A DNA stretch of 64,000 bases from Eubacterium maltosivorans (GTDB taxonomy: Bacteria; Bacillota; Clostridia; Eubacteriales; Eubacteriaceae), in contig NZ_CP029487.1 in assembly GCF_002441855.2 (NCBI RefSeq), forward strand, positions 1,178,001 to 1,242,000, read 5' to 3'. The notes under the pieces were generated by a model, which was given only the letters and a program-made list of their open reading frames with translations, ran no database searches and had not been told where the DNA came from. Shown one piece after another: positions 18,215-27,542 of the stretch (position 1 is the stretch's first letter; every line of letters starts with the position of its first letter). Position numbers and translations under genes: made by a program.

Positions 18215-18305
18215 GATTGCTGTAGCAACTGGCTGCCATCGTCGTTTAACGGCTTTAGGCCCTTTAGTTTTGCGTCTCTGCCTTTCAGCAGATTTGCCCT
18301 TTTTA
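18215..18305 (-). promoter_or_regulatory. Cyclic-di-GMP-I (GEMM-I) riboswitch
   Basis: The minus strand shows the GEMM-I hallmarks in order: GGGCAAA, a hairpin ending GGCAGAGACGCAAA, then AAGGGCCTAAAGCC, and later GATGGCAGCCAGTTGC. An intrinsic terminator follows directly. The first strong promoter is 47 bp upstream. It should set expression of the giant surface peptidase according to c-di-GMP, the signal for the switch between motile and attached states. Whether ligand turns the gene on or off cannot be decided by eye. Confidence 0.88.
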
Positions 18306-18351
18306 CATATTAAAAACGTTATTAAATTAAAATCAGTATAGATTATGCCTC

Positions 18352-18380
18352 ATTATATCAAGCACGATTCTTTTCGTCAA
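18352..18380 (-). promoter_or_regulatory. Sigma-A promoter of the c-di-GMP riboswitch/M60 operon
   Basis: On the minus strand TTGACG (18380-18375), exactly 17 nt, TATAAT (18357-18352). Confidence 0.85.
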
Positions 18381-18413
18381 GATTCTTTGATTATTTTGCA
18401 TAAATAAAAAAAA

Positions 18414-18439
18414 GACCAGCGCAAAAATCTACTCTGGTC
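18414..18439 (-). terminator. Terminator of the pst-phoU operon
   Basis: GACCAG ... CTGGTC hairpin with a 14-nt loop, followed on the minus strand by a run of eight T. It lies 19-44 bp after the phoU stop. Confidence 0.75.
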
Positions 18440-18457
18440 CAGGATAAAACCTATGGT

Positions 18458-19135
18458 TTATTCGTCCTCTGGGATTGTATTTAAGTCATTAAAATCCATA
18501 TAATTTCCAGTGACAATAAAATAGACGGTCTCAAAAATATTAGTGGCATGATCACCAATTCTTTCCAAATGGCTCCCTATAAAAGAAAAGCTCATAGCCT
18601 GAAGCGCCATTTCCGGATTTTGGTTGATCTCTGCGATGCAGTCGCTGTGCAGGGTATTGTTCAAACGGTCGATTTCATCCTCATAACGGATCACATCATC
18701 CATCTTGCTGATATCCTCGTCAATATAAGCCTGAATACACATTTTAAGCTGATCTTCCACCATCTTTGCCATCTGCGGGATATTGTCCAGTTTTTTATAG
18801 TACTCTTCCTTACGCAGGCAGATCACCTTTTGGCAGATATTCACCGCCAGGTCAGCGATTCTTTCAAGATTTGTAATAATTTTATAGGTGGAGGAAAGTC
18901 TTCTCAAATCCCCTGCGACGGGCTGCTGCCTCGCAATCACCTCGCTGACAATCTGCTGAAGCTGGATTTCCTTTAAATCCACAATGTCATCCCGGCTGAT
19001 GACGCTTCTGGCCAGCTTGACATTTTGTTCTTCCAGCGCCGTAATCGAATCCGACAGCATGCGTTCTGCCTGGGAAGACATCAATAAAATTTCATTCTTA
19101 ATGGTTTTTAATTCTTCGTTATAAACTTCTCGCAT
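18458..19135 (-). CDS. phoU: Phosphate uptake regulator PhoU
   Basis: About 225 residues of two PhoU three-helix repeats (RSVISRDDIVDLKE; SSTYKIITNLERIADLAVNI; FSFIGSHLERIGDHATNIFE), each with the conserved E/D-rich metal-contact motif. PhoU links the Pst transporter to the PhoR sensor and damps phosphate uptake when phosphate is plentiful. I chose ATG 19135 (or the adjacent ATG at 19138) because AAAGGAG sits just upstream. A longer frame from a TTG at 19153 would overlap the pstB stop and has no SD. It is last in the pstSCAB-phoU operon. Confidence 0.95.
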   Translation of the reverse strand: MREVYNEELKTIKNEILLMSSQAERMLSDSITALEEQNVKLARSVISRDDIVDLKEIQLQQIVSEVIARQQPVAGDLRRLSSTYKIITNLERIADLAVNICQKVICLRKEEYYKKLDNIPQMAKMVEDQLKMCIQAYIDEDISKMDDVIRYEDEIDRLNNTLHSDCIAEINQNPEMALQAMSFSFIGSHLERIGDHATNIFETVYFIVTGNYMDFNDLNTIPEDE

Positions 19136-19149
19136 CATTCGCTCCTTTA

Positions 19150-19911
19150 TCAACCAAATCGGCCGGTAATATAATCCTCAGTCCGTTTATCTTCTGGATT
19201 CATGAAAATAGTATTTGTCTCATTGTACTCAATAATTTCTCCCATAAGGAAGAAAGCGGTTCTGTCTGAAATTCTGGCAGCCTGCTGCATGGAATGTGTG
19301 ACGATGATAATGGTGTAGTCCTTTTTAAGCTCCTCCATCAAATCTTCAATTTTTGAAGTAGCAATTGGGTCAAGGGCCGAGGTTGGCTCATCCATCAGGA
19401 TAACCTCTGGCTGCATGGCGATGGTCCTGGCAATGCACAGACGCTGCTGCTGCCCACCGGAAAGGCCGAGGGCGGATTTGCCCAGACGGTCGCTGACTTC
19501 ATCCCACAGAGCCGCTCCTACCAGACTGTCGTGTACAATTTTATCAAGTTTCTTCTTATCTTTCAAGCCCTGGCATTTTGGACCATAGGCGATATTATCG
19601 TAGATACTCATCGGAAACGGGTTAGGTTTTTGGAAAACCATGCCCACCTTTGTTCTGAGCTGGATAACGTCCGTATCTTTTTCATAGATATTTTTACCGT
19701 CAAAATTCAGGGTCCCCTCGATACGAACCGAGTCAATTAAGTCATTCATGCGGTTCAGACAGCGCAGAAATGTAGATTTTCCACAGCCTGACGGGCCGAT
19801 AAAAGCGGTCACTTCATTTTCATAAATATCAATATTGATTTTTTTTAAGGCCTGAAAATCACCATAATACAAATCCAGATCCTTCACATCAAATTTTTTC
19901 TTCTTATCCAT
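19150..19911 (-). CDS. pstB: Phosphate ABC transporter ATPase PstB
   Basis: 253 residues, standard length. It has Walker [10 protein letters not shown], signature LSGGQQQR, Walker [13 protein letters not shown] and H-loop [10 protein letters not shown]. It contains the PstB-typical [11 protein letters not shown] and [16 protein letters not shown]. It powers high-affinity phosphate import through PstC/PstA. It starts 11 bp after the pstA stop, with SD GAGGTT. Confidence 0.97.
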   Translation of the reverse strand: MDKKKKFDVKDLDLYYGDFQALKKINIDIYENEVTAFIGPSGCGKSTFLRCLNRMNDLIDSVRIEGTLNFDGKNIYEKDTDVIQLRTKVGMVFQKPNPFPMSIYDNIAYGPKCQGLKDKKKLDKIVHDSLVGAALWDEVSDRLGKSALGLSGGQQQRLCIARTIAMQPEVILMDEPTSALDPIATSKIEDLMEELKKDYTIIIVTHSMQQAARISDRTAFFLMGEIIEYNETNTIFMNPEDKRTEDYITGRFG

Positions 19912-19922
19912 TTTAACCTCGT

Positions 19923-21128
19923 CTATTTTTTATGGGCAACATCCAGCTTGTCCGCTGCCAGTCTTGATAAAATATTCAATACAATGACAATCAATACAAT
20001 AATAATACCAATAGCACAGGCCAGTTCGATATTTCCTTCCTCTTTAGCCACATAGTAGGCCTGAACCGTCAGTGTGCTCCCCGGCGAAAGCAGCGTTCCC
20101 GGAATCTGCGCAACGGTGCCCGCAGTGAGCAGCAGCGCCGCAGATTCGCCGATCACACGGCCAATACTTAAGAGCACCGCCGTCACAATACCGGGGACTG
20201 CAGATGGCAGCACGACCTTAAACACGGTCTGCAGCTTTGTTGCCCCAAGAGCCAGGGAGCCTTCGCGGTAACTGACCGGGACGGTTTTCAGGGCTTCCTC
20301 TGTACTCCGTATAATGACCGGAAGCAGAATAATCGCCACGGTTAAGCTCCCTGACAGTAAGGATATTTGAAATTTGAGCGCGACCACGAAAAACGCCATA
20401 CCAAAAAGACCAAAAATAATAGAAGGTATCCCCGACAAGCATTCCGTTGCAAAGCGGATCGCGTTGACCAGTCGGCCGGGCTTGGCGTATTCCGTCATAT
20501 AGATGGCTGCTAAAATACCGATCGGCAGCGCGATAACCAATGACAGAAATACCATGTACAGCGTTGTGACAATATTGCTGAAAATCCCGCCGCCCGGATT
20601 AACCACCTTCAGCTTAAGGGTACCGCCGCCATTTTGTACCAGCTGAGCAATCTCCTCCAATGATAAATCCGACACCTCGGCGCCGTCCACACTTTCAAGC
20701 ACATAGTCGGTCTTAACCGCCGTGCCCCTTCCGGTTGTGTCCTTAGTGGCGTTTAAGCTCGAGTCCTTTTCGATATAACTGAAAATCACCTGCTTGTGCT
20801 GATCGTTTCGTTTTGAATAATCAACCTTCATAATGGCCGCTCCCAGAGACTCGATATAAAGCGGCTCGCCGTCTGGTGTTTCATACTTTTTATAGTAATC
20901 CGATTTTGACAAAAGGTCTGCTTCATTGATCGAAAGGGGTACATCTTTCTTTTCCACCATCTGATAGCCCACCTTATCGTTAAAATCGCGAGTGATAAAA
21001 TTCCAGTCCACCATGCCAATCCCTTTAACAAAGATAAAGCCAATAATAAACAACAAGATGCCAAGCGTGATGGCTGTGGCCGCGTAGATAACGCCTTTCA
21101 CACAATTGTCTTTTACTTTTCTGCTCAT
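19923..21128 (-). CDS. pstA: Phosphate ABC transporter permease PstA with a large extracellular insert
   Basis: 401 residues, about 100-120 more than a usual PstA. After the first membrane helix (about 12-36) there is a soluble segment of about 145 residues (40-185), then the normal five-helix permease with the EAA-type loop [25 protein letters not shown] shortened here to its key part, [10 protein letters not shown]. The insert ends in a PDZ-like stretch ([20 protein letters not shown]). Facing outwards, it could touch PstS or sense something at the surface. SD GGAGG is present. It lies between pstC and pstB with short gaps. Confidence 0.93.
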   Translation of the reverse strand: MSRKVKDNCVKGVIYAATAITLGILLFIIGFIFVKGIGMVDWNFITRDFNDKVGYQMVEKKDVPLSINEADLLSKSDYYKKYETPDGEPLYIESLGAAIMKVDYSKRNDQHKQVIFSYIEKDSSLNATKDTTGRGTAVKTDYVLESVDGAEVSDLSLEEIAQLVQNGGGTLKLKVVNPGGGIFSNIVTTLYMVFLSLVIALPIGILAAIYMTEYAKPGRLVNAIRFATECLSGIPSIIFGLFGMAFFVVALKFQISLLSGSLTVAIILLPVIIRSTEEALKTVPVSYREGSLALGATKLQTVFKVVLPSAVPGIVTAVLLSIGRVIGESAALLLTAGTVAQIPGTLLSPGSTLTVQAYYVAKEEGNIELACAIGIIIVLIVIVLNILSRLAADKLDVAHKK

Positions 21129-21133
21129 GCTTC

Positions 21134-22015
21134 TCAGCCTCCAATTTTTGATTCGACGAATTTATTAACGACAAAATTGATGATCATAATAAACACAAAC
21201 AGGACCACACCGGTTGAGAACAGAAGCTGCTGGTGCACACCGGAGGCGTAGCCCATTTCAAGCGCAATGTTCGTGGTTAAAGGGCGAATCTGATCAAAAA
21301 GACTGGTCGGAATACCCGCGATCGGGTTGCCGCATACCAGCATAACCGCCATGGTTTCCCCGATGGCCCGGCCAATCCCCAAAATAATACCTGTAATAAT
21401 ACCCGATTTAGCCGCTGGAATAACCACCTTGAAAATTGTCTGAATCTTAGACGCACCCAGGGCCAGGGAACCCTCCCGATAGGCGTCGGGAACGGCGGAT
21501 ATAGAGGTTTCCGAAATGCTGACGACTGTGGGCAGGATCATAACCGCCAGAACGATGATTGTCGCCAAAAGGGACTCACCCTGTGCCATGGGCGAAATCT
21601 TTAACACATAAGGGACGATAATCCCGAGGCCAAACACACCGTAGAGCACCGAAGGAATTCCGGCCAACAGTTCAACCGCAAAACGGACTATTTTTCCAAT
21701 GCGGGTACCTGCCAATTCAGAGATAAACACCGCGGTTAACAATGCGATAGGAACACCGATGACAATAGCTCCCAAGGTCGCATAAACCGAACCGACGATC
21801 ATGTAAAAAATGCCATACATATCCGACCCGGGCCGCCATTCTGTCCCTGAAATAAATTTCAGGAAAGAGTAAGAGCCGTTTACAAAAGGCTCCAGCCCAT
21901 TGACAAATACATAGATGGTAATGGTAACGACGCTGATGATCGATACAAGAGCGCAAAGTAAAAATATCTTTTCAACAACTTTCTCGCTTACTTTGGTTTG
22001 TTTCTTTTCTTCCAA
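21134..22015 (-). CDS. pstC: Phosphate ABC transporter permease PstC
   Basis: 293 residues, six membrane helices, with the permease loop [20 protein letters not shown]. It forms the channel with PstA. The only start that covers the conserved N-terminal region is a TTG at 22015 with a weak SD (GTGAGAT), so translation may be weaker than for its neighbours. It lies 47 bp after pstS and 5 bp before pstA. Confidence 0.95.
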   Translation of the reverse strand: MEEKKQTKVSEKVVEKIFLLCALVSIISVVTITIYVFVNGLEPFVNGSYSFLKFISGTEWRPGSDMYGIFYMIVGSVYATLGAIVIGVPIALLTAVFISELAGTRIGKIVRFAVELLAGIPSVLYGVFGLGIIVPYVLKISPMAQGESLLATIIVLAVMILPTVVSISETSISAVPDAYREGSLALGASKIQTIFKVVIPAAKSGIITGIILGIGRAIGETMAVMLVCGNPIAGIPTSLFDQIRPLTTNIALEMGYASGVHQQLLFSTGVVLFVFIMIINFVVNKFVESKIGG

Positions 22016-22062
22016 GTAAATGATCTCACTTTCTTAAAGAATTTTATTTTAAAAGCAGAATG

Positions 22063-22899
22063 CTACCTCACGCTGATTCCGCCATTTTTTTCTACAATCG
22101 TCTGACCTTCGTCTGTCATGATGAAATCAAGAAAAGCCCTTGTCTGCGGCGTAATGTTTTTTTCATTATAAAGTGCTAAAAATGGCCGTGACAGACCATA
22201 ACTTTTGTTCAGCACATTTTCCATGGTTGCTTCCACGCCATCCACCCGGAGGGGCTTAACTGATCGGTCGACAAAGGTAATGGAAACATAGCCGATGGCA
22301 TTGGGATTCGCCGCGACTGTGGACTGGACATTTCCGTTGCCTTCTTTAACGGTTGCGCTGGGTTTCAGCTGCTCTGTAAAATCCAGAAGCTCCTCGACCG
22401 CCGTCCGTGTTCCGGCGCCGTCTTCCCTTGATACTACCGCGATCGGGCGTTCTTCACCGCCAACTTCTCTCCAGTTGGTAATCCTTCCGGTATAGATTGC
22501 TTTGATCTGATCCTTTGTCAGATTTTCCACGGGGTTCTTATCATTGACGATCACCGCGATCCCGTCATAGGCAAACACCAGCTCGGTCAAATCGCCCTGT
22601 TCAGACGTTTTAAGCTCTCTGGATGCACAGCCAAAGGAGTAGGTTCCATTCGCAGCGTTTTTAATGCCGTCGGAAGAACCAGTCCCGCTGTAGGTAAACT
22701 TTACCGCCGGATGAAGCGCTCCAAATTCCGCGCCTTCGGCGTCAATGATTTTTTGAACAGAGGTGGAACCGCCGCCATTTATTTCTCCTGAAATTTCACT
22801 TGAACCGGCTGGCAGCTCCTCATTGCCGCAGCCGGAAAGCGATAGGGCCAGCAAAAATAAAACCATCAATGCCGCCATCCAAGACAAAGATCTTTTCAT
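22063..22899 (-). CDS. pstS: Phosphate-binding lipoprotein PstS
   Basis: 278 residues. A lipoprotein signal (LLALSLSGCGN) is followed by the mature phosphate-binding domain with GGGSTSVQKI, YSGTGSSDGI and VSREDGAGTRTAVEE, the phosphate-contact loops of the family. It captures phosphate outside the membrane and delivers it to PstCA. It is first in the operon, with SD AGGAGA. The 364-bp upstream region carries arrays of PHO boxes, so control by PhoP under phosphate starvation is expected; the phoPR genes are not in this window. Confidence 0.96.
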   Translation of the reverse strand: MKRSLSWMAALMVLFLLALSLSGCGNEELPAGSSEISGEINGGGSTSVQKIIDAEGAEFGALHPAVKFTYSGTGSSDGIKNAANGTYSFGCASRELKTSEQGDLTELVFAYDGIAVIVNDKNPVENLTKDQIKAIYTGRITNWREVGGEERPIAVVSREDGAGTRTAVEELLDFTEQLKPSATVKEGNGNVQSTVAANPNAIGYVSITFVDRSVKPLRVDGVEATMENVLNKSYGLSRPFLALYNEKNITPQTRAFLDFIMTDEGQTIVEKNGGISVR

Positions 22900-22943
22900 T
22901 ATTCATTCTCCTTCATGATTAACCTAAATTTAACATTACGGTA

Positions 22944-23153
22944 ATCATATCAAAGAAAGCCGCCGGATTCGCGCAGAGAATGTTAAACCAATGTTAAAAT
23001 CAGGTTAAATCGCGCCGCTTACGCTCCGGATCATGGCGCTTCGTTTTCTGCCTCGAATCTTTATTTTCCCAGCTGAACGAAACCTTGCTTTCCTGTTCAG
23101 GACTCCTCAATTATAGCGAACCCATGTTAAGAGCGTATTACAAACAGGTTAAA
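22944..23153 (-). promoter_or_regulatory. PHO-box arrays and promoter region of pstSCAB-phoU
   Basis: Two clusters of TTTAACA-like units with an exact 11-bp period (one helical turn). On the plus strand, cluster one is tgttaaa 22981, tgttaaa 22992, ggttaaa 23003. Cluster two is tgttaag 23125, tattaca 23136, ggttaaa 23147. This matches the PhoP box layout of Bacillus (TTAACA repeats). A -10 candidate TATGAT lies at 22949-22944 with no good -35, as expected for an activator-dependent promoter. Confidence 0.75.
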
Positions 23154-23226
23154 GCTCAAAAATGTCACGTTTTCAGAAAGCTTTTTTTGATTTGACTACT
23201 TATTTCCTTTATACCCAAAAAATAAA

Positions 23227-23255
23227 AAAGCCCATTGAAAATATCCAATGGGCGC
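23227..23255 (-). terminator. Terminator of the cytidylate-kinase-like gene
   Basis: Perfect stem GCCCATTG / CAATGGGC with an 8-nt loop, followed on the minus strand by TTTTTTATTTTTT. Confidence 0.85.
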
Positions 23256-23263
23256 AAAGGTTT

Positions 23264-23905
23264 TTAACCTCTTGCTTTTTTACGTATATTTCGTTTTTCA
23301 ATAAAGGCTTTAATAATATCCACACAGCTGTCTTCGCCTAAAGCGCCGCTGTTCAGGCACAGGTCATAGTTATCAGCCTGTCCCCATTTTTTGTCTGAAT
23401 AATAACTGTAGTAATTGCTTCGCCTTTTGTCAATCTTTTTAACCGTCTCCTCAGCCTTCTTCAGATTTAAATCATAGATTTTAGATACCTGATTGACCCG
23501 TTCTCCAAAGTCTCGATGAATAAAAACATCTACAGTATCCTCATCATCCCTGAGAACATAATTCGCACAACGCCCCACGATCACACAGGAGCCTTCGGAC
23601 GCGAATTTCCGGATCACATCAGACTGGGCTAAAAACAAGCGGTCGGTCATTGGCAGCTCGACCGTTGGCGAAAAGTGTCCGGCACCAAAGAATGAGCTGG
23701 TAGCAATGGAGTACAGCAGCGAATTGGTCGGTGTTTCTTCCAGATCCTTAACCATTTCAGGATTAATACCGCTTTCCTTAGCGCCCTCGTCAATAAGCTC
23801 CTGATCATAAAACGGAATATCCAGTGCTTTTGCCAGTTTTTTTCCAATGTTTCTTCCACCGCTGCCAAACTGACGGGCAATGGTTATAATAATACGTTCA
23901 CTCAT
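23264..23905 (-). CDS. Cytidylate kinase-like family protein
   Basis: 213 residues with an N-terminal P-loop (ITIARQFGSGGRNIGKKLAK) as in the cytidylate-kinase-like family (PF13189), and later CVIVGRCANYVL and KIDKRRSNYYSYYSDKKWG. The family resembles CMP kinase but is shorter and more divergent than Cmk; substrates are not established for most members. It is monocistronic, with SD AAAGGGGG upstream and its own terminator. It stands between the pst operon and a surface-protein gene with no obvious link to either. Confidence 0.88.
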   Translation of the reverse strand: MSERIIITIARQFGSGGRNIGKKLAKALDIPFYDQELIDEGAKESGINPEMVKDLEETPTNSLLYSIATSSFFGAGHFSPTVELPMTDRLFLAQSDVIRKFASEGSCVIVGRCANYVLRDDEDTVDVFIHRDFGERVNQVSKIYDLNLKKAEETVKKIDKRRSNYYSYYSDKKWGQADNYDLCLNSGALGEDSCVDIIKAFIEKRNIRKKARG

Positions 23906-24004
23906 GTTTGCTTCCCCCTTTATTCATTGGTTTCTAGCTCTAGTTTACCTGTTTTTGCCAATAAATTCAAGTGTTTCATTTTAAATATCATTTGAAGGGA
24001 GCTT

Positions 24005-27000
24005 TTAATCTTGTTTTCTTTTCCTGACCCTTATGGCAAGAACCACACCAGAAGCCATGACCAGTAAAACAATGACAGATATTGAAACGCCTGAAAAAAC
24101 ACCAGTATGAGGAGAGCCTTCAGACCGATTCTCTGCCATTAACGTTTCATGTGTTTCTTTATCTCCGTTTTCTGTCGGAACAGCGGTCCATTTGGCGTAC
24201 AATGTCATATTTCCATTGACACGGCCAGTATCAAAATTCCAGGCGGTCAAGGCTTCCGCCTCAATGAACCAGCCGCCAAATTTATAACCATCTCTTACTG
24301 GCTCTGTAGGCATTTTAACCGTTGAGCCGCCTGGAATATCACGAAGCGCCTCCACTGGTGATCCACCCTGTGAATCAAAGCTTACCGTATAAGTTTCTGG
24401 TGCAGAAATGGCAGACCATTTGGCGTACAGCGTCGTGTCTTCATTTATAGTATAATTCTCAAAATCCCATGAATTGAATCCTTCAGGCTCTTTATGCCAT
24501 CCATTAAACACATATCCTTCCATTTTTGGTTCCTCAGGTTCTGCAATTACAGAGCCTGCATTAACATTATGAATGGATACGACAGGTGATCCGCCCTGTG
24601 AATCGAAAGTTACAGTATAAAGCACAAGGGGGATAGGTTCCCAGTCAGCATAAAGGGTAATGTTATCATTGATCTTATCCTGTCTGAAATCCCACAGGGA
24701 CAGACATTCGGCCTCTTTATACCAGCTGGTAAAGATAAAATCTTCACGTGTTGGTTCTTCTGGCTCGGTGACAAAGCTGCCTGGAATAATACCCACGACA
24801 GGCGCAACCTCCGAGCCGCCCTGTGAATCGAAGGTTACTGTATAAAGCAGAACCTTTGACCATTTCGCGTACAGGGTAATATCCTCTGTAACGGTATCCG
24901 CCGCAAAATTCCATGGCGTTATGGTACCGGCCTCCTTATACCAGCCTTCAAAAAACAAGCCTTCATAATCCGGCTCTTCTGGTTCCGCTATCAGTGAGCC
25001 TGACGCCACGTTTGTGATTGGCGCTACCGCGGAGCCTCCCTGGGTGTCAAAGGTGACTGTATACCGGGGTACTGGCATCCACTTTGCGTACAGGATCATA
25101 TCCTCCGTAACTTTATCGGACGTAAAATCCCACATGGTCGTGGTTTCAGCCTCTCGATACCATCCTCCAAAGGTCTGTCCCTCATAGGTCGGCTCCTCTG
25201 GTTCCGCTATCAGCGAGCCTGACGCCACGTTTGTGATTGGCGCTACCGCGGAGCCTCCCTGGGTGTCAAAGGTGACTGTATACCGAGGCACTGGCATCCA
25301 CTTTGCGTACAGGATCATATCCTCCGTAACTTTATCGGACGTGAAATCCCACGCGGTCGTGGTTTCAGCCTCTCGATACCATCCTCCAAAGGTCTGGCCC
25401 TCATAGGTCGGCTCCTCTGGTTCCGCTATCAGCGAGCCTGACGCCACGTTTGTGACTGGCGCTACCGCGGAGCCTCCCTGGGCGTCAAAGATGACTATAT
25501 ATTCAGCGGCCCGCCACTGTGCTTCAAAAATAATATTATCATCCAATACAAAAGGCCAATCATTTTGTATCGCCCCGGTTTCCATGTTTTTCCATCCGTC
25601 AAAAACATACCCGTCTCTGACAGGATTTTCAGGTATGGTGACTTCTCCATCCTCGTAGGCTACCTTAAAGTAATTTTCTACTGCACCGCTACTGTCTTTC
25701 TCGTAATACTCGACTCCACGGTAAACCATCTCCGGCAGGTTTTTCCATTGCCCGCCATTTGCGTTGTACTTTGCCCAGGACATCTCCACAGCGCCATTGT
25801 CCTTATATCGTTTAAAACCACGTTGGTCCTCAGGCAATAAGCCCGCGCCTGTGTTGGTATTGTCTGCAATCCCCTCCGGCTTAATTGGAATTGTCCTTAT
25901 AACCTCACCGTCCATACCTGCTGTTATACTGGAATAATTATTTACTAAATCCGGATCATCTGTCCCCAGAACCATCTGAGTCGTATACTTCGGCACAGCG
26001 CTCCTATCTGCGTTTATTACATTGGATGCCCCTTCCTGAAGCGTGCTGGTATTCGAAACATCCTTATAATTACTGGCATTGTTCACTTCACCGGTACTGT
26101 CGTATACGCTATTTCCAATGTATAGGGCGTTTGTGTTGGTTACCGTAGCTGTGGCAAACAGTCCCGCGCCCGAAAGGCCCACTGCTCCGCCTCTCTGCTC
26201 AACGGTGGTCTTTTCATTTCCAGACTGATTTCCCGTAAAGGTGCAGCTGGTAACCACATTTGTCATTTTGCTGGAGCCGCCGTTTTTAAAAAACTGTATT
26301 GCTCCACCGCTGCGATTGCCTCCCGTCAGTCCATAAGCTTTATTGTTATAAAAAGTTGAGTTTGTAATGGTTGTCGTCAATCCCGGGTTTCCAGTCCCCT
26401 GGATGAGCAGTGCGCCGCCGTCATCATAAGCGAGATTACTATCAAAAGTAGTCTTATCAATGGTAATAGTGGCTCCATCCCGTCCATCAAAAATATAAAT
26501 AGCGCCGCCGTCATAGGTACTTGCCACTGGCGATTCTGTGCCGTTTGTTTTGTTTTCCTGAAAATAGGATTCATTGATTGATATATTGCCACGCAGATAA
26601 TGAAAAGACATGGCGCCGCCACCACCACCAGTAATGCCCGAATTCATACAGTTATTAATATTATTTCTGAAAACACTGTTGTTTATACGAAGATCACCGC
26701 TATAAAATTTCGCGGCAATCGCGCCGCATTCATAGCCTGCTCCGAGGCCGGTATTCTCTTCTATCGTTACATGATTGATTTCAATCGAAGTGGTGTTGTT
26801 CCCGCTTATATTAATGGCTGCAGCAGCATTGTACGATTCGTTATTGTAAATCTTTGTGTGTGAAATGACTGTTCTGGCATTTCCTGTGGCGGCGATTCCA
26901 ATTGCACCGGTTGACGAATCAAATATCTCTGTATTATTAATGATTACAGTTCCATTTCCCGCCTTATTCATTAAACAGGTTCCAGAAATATGGCTGCCGT

Positions 27001-27331
27001 CAAATTTAAAATTTTCAATCGTTAAGCTTCCAGTACCATTTCCAGAGATTGTAAAAGTACCGGCATTCCAGGTTAAACCGCTGCCATCTATCGATACATT
27101 TTTGTCAGGCATATTAATGGCCGTATCAGAAAACACAAAATTATCAGCAAGCGTAACCGTTGTGTTATCTTCTGCCTGATCAACAGCCTGTTGTAAAGCA
27201 CCTACTGTCGAAACAGAAATATTCTCTTCCGCCAAAGCTGCGCTTGGCGCTATGATACTTATAAATAACACCATACTGATAGCAGATAATAATGCTATCA
27301 GTGTTCTCATTCTGTAGGGATAGTTTTTCAT
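24005..27331 (-). CDS. Wall-anchored surface protein: beta-helix plus InlB-type B repeats
   Basis: About 1108 residues. The ATG at 27331 is chosen because GAAGGAG lies 8 nt upstream. A signal peptide ends at about residue 34 (SAALAEE). Residues about 40-480 are rich in Asn/Gly turns (IEINHVTIEENTG, GGAIYIFDG) and look like a right-handed beta-helix. Six complete and one partial Listeria-Bacteroides/InlB B repeats follow (YTVTFDTQGG ... GWYREAE ... LYAKW), two of them nearly identical. The C-terminus is a sorting tail: SPHTG, a hydrophobic segment, RVRKRKQD. SPxTG is the clostridial sortase motif. The probable role is adhesion. No sortase gene is in the window. Confidence 0.88.
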   Translation of the reverse strand: MKNYPYRMRTLIALLSAISMVLFISIIAPSAALAEENISVSTVGALQQAVDQAEDNTTVTLADNFVFSDTAINMPDKNVSIDGSGLTWNAGTFTISGNGTGSLTIENFKFDGSHISGTCLMNKAGNGTVIINNTEIFDSSTGAIGIAATGNARTVISHTKIYNNESYNAAAAINISGNNTTSIEINHVTIEENTGLGAGYECGAIAAKFYSGDLRINNSVFRNNINNCMNSGITGGGGGAMSFHYLRGNISINESYFQENKTNGTESPVASTYDGGAIYIFDGRDGATITIDKTTFDSNLAYDDGGALLIQGTGNPGLTTTITNSTFYNNKAYGLTGGNRSGGAIQFFKNGGSSKMTNVVTSCTFTGNQSGNEKTTVEQRGGAVGLSGAGLFATATVTNTNALYIGNSVYDSTGEVNNASNYKDVSNTSTLQEGASNVINADRSAVPKYTTQMVLGTDDPDLVNNYSSITAGMDGEVIRTIPIKPEGIADNTNTGAGLLPEDQRGFKRYKDNGAVEMSWAKYNANGGQWKNLPEMVYRGVEYYEKDSSGAVENYFKVAYEDGEVTIPENPVRDGYVFDGWKNMETGAIQNDWPFVLDDNIIFEAQWRAAEYIVIFDAQGGSAVAPVTNVASGSLIAEPEEPTYEGQTFGGWYREAETTTAWDFTSDKVTEDMILYAKWMPVPRYTVTFDTQGGSAVAPITNVASGSLIAEPEEPTYEGQTFGGWYREAETTTMWDFTSDKVTEDMILYAKWMPVPRYTVTFDTQGGSAVAPITNVASGSLIAEPEEPDYEGLFFEGWYKEAGTITPWNFAADTVTEDITLYAKWSKVLLYTVTFDSQGGSEVAPVVGIIPGSFVTEPEEPTREDFIFTSWYKEAECLSLWDFRQDKINDNITLYADWEPIPLVLYTVTFDSQGGSPVVSIHNVNAGSVIAEPEEPKMEGYVFNGWHKEPEGFNSWDFENYTINEDTTLYAKWSAISAPETYTVSFDSQGGSPVEALRDIPGGSTVKMPTEPVRDGYKFGGWFIEAEALTAWNFDTGRVNGNMTLYAKWTAVPTENGDKETHETLMAENRSEGSPHTGVFSGVSISVIVLLVMASGVVLAIRVRKRKQD
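24983..25640. repeat. 219-bp tandem repeats within the surface-protein gene
   Basis: Copies begin at 24983, 25202 and 25421 with an exact 219-bp period (73 codons); the third copy diverges after about 70 bp. The first two are nearly identical over the full unit, which points to recent duplication or gene conversion and to possible repeat-number variation between strains. Confidence 0.9.
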
Positions 27332-27462
27332 TTTAGACTCCTTCATGATCCACAAAAAAATTTACATTATAATTATATCAATCTAGGAGTCTTTTAAAAA
27401 TACAGGTTATCATTATTCACACCCATAAAGTGACACAAACGTGACACGTCTACCCTCTCAAC

Positions 27463-27500
27463 CAAAAAAGCGAAGCCCCAGGATCAGGCTTCGCTTTTAG
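27463..27500 (-). terminator. Terminator of the first MATE gene
   Basis: GCGAAGCC / GGCTTCGC hairpin with a T-run on the minus strand (GCTTTTTTGG). Confidence 0.8.
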
Positions 27501-27542
27501 CATATCAGCTTAATGCATACATTTTTGTCTTTTATATTTCAT

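Noticed and set aside
24160-25500. CRISPR array or mobile repeats
   Set aside because: The repeats are long (219 bp), in frame with a protein and lack spacers; they encode InlB-type B repeats.
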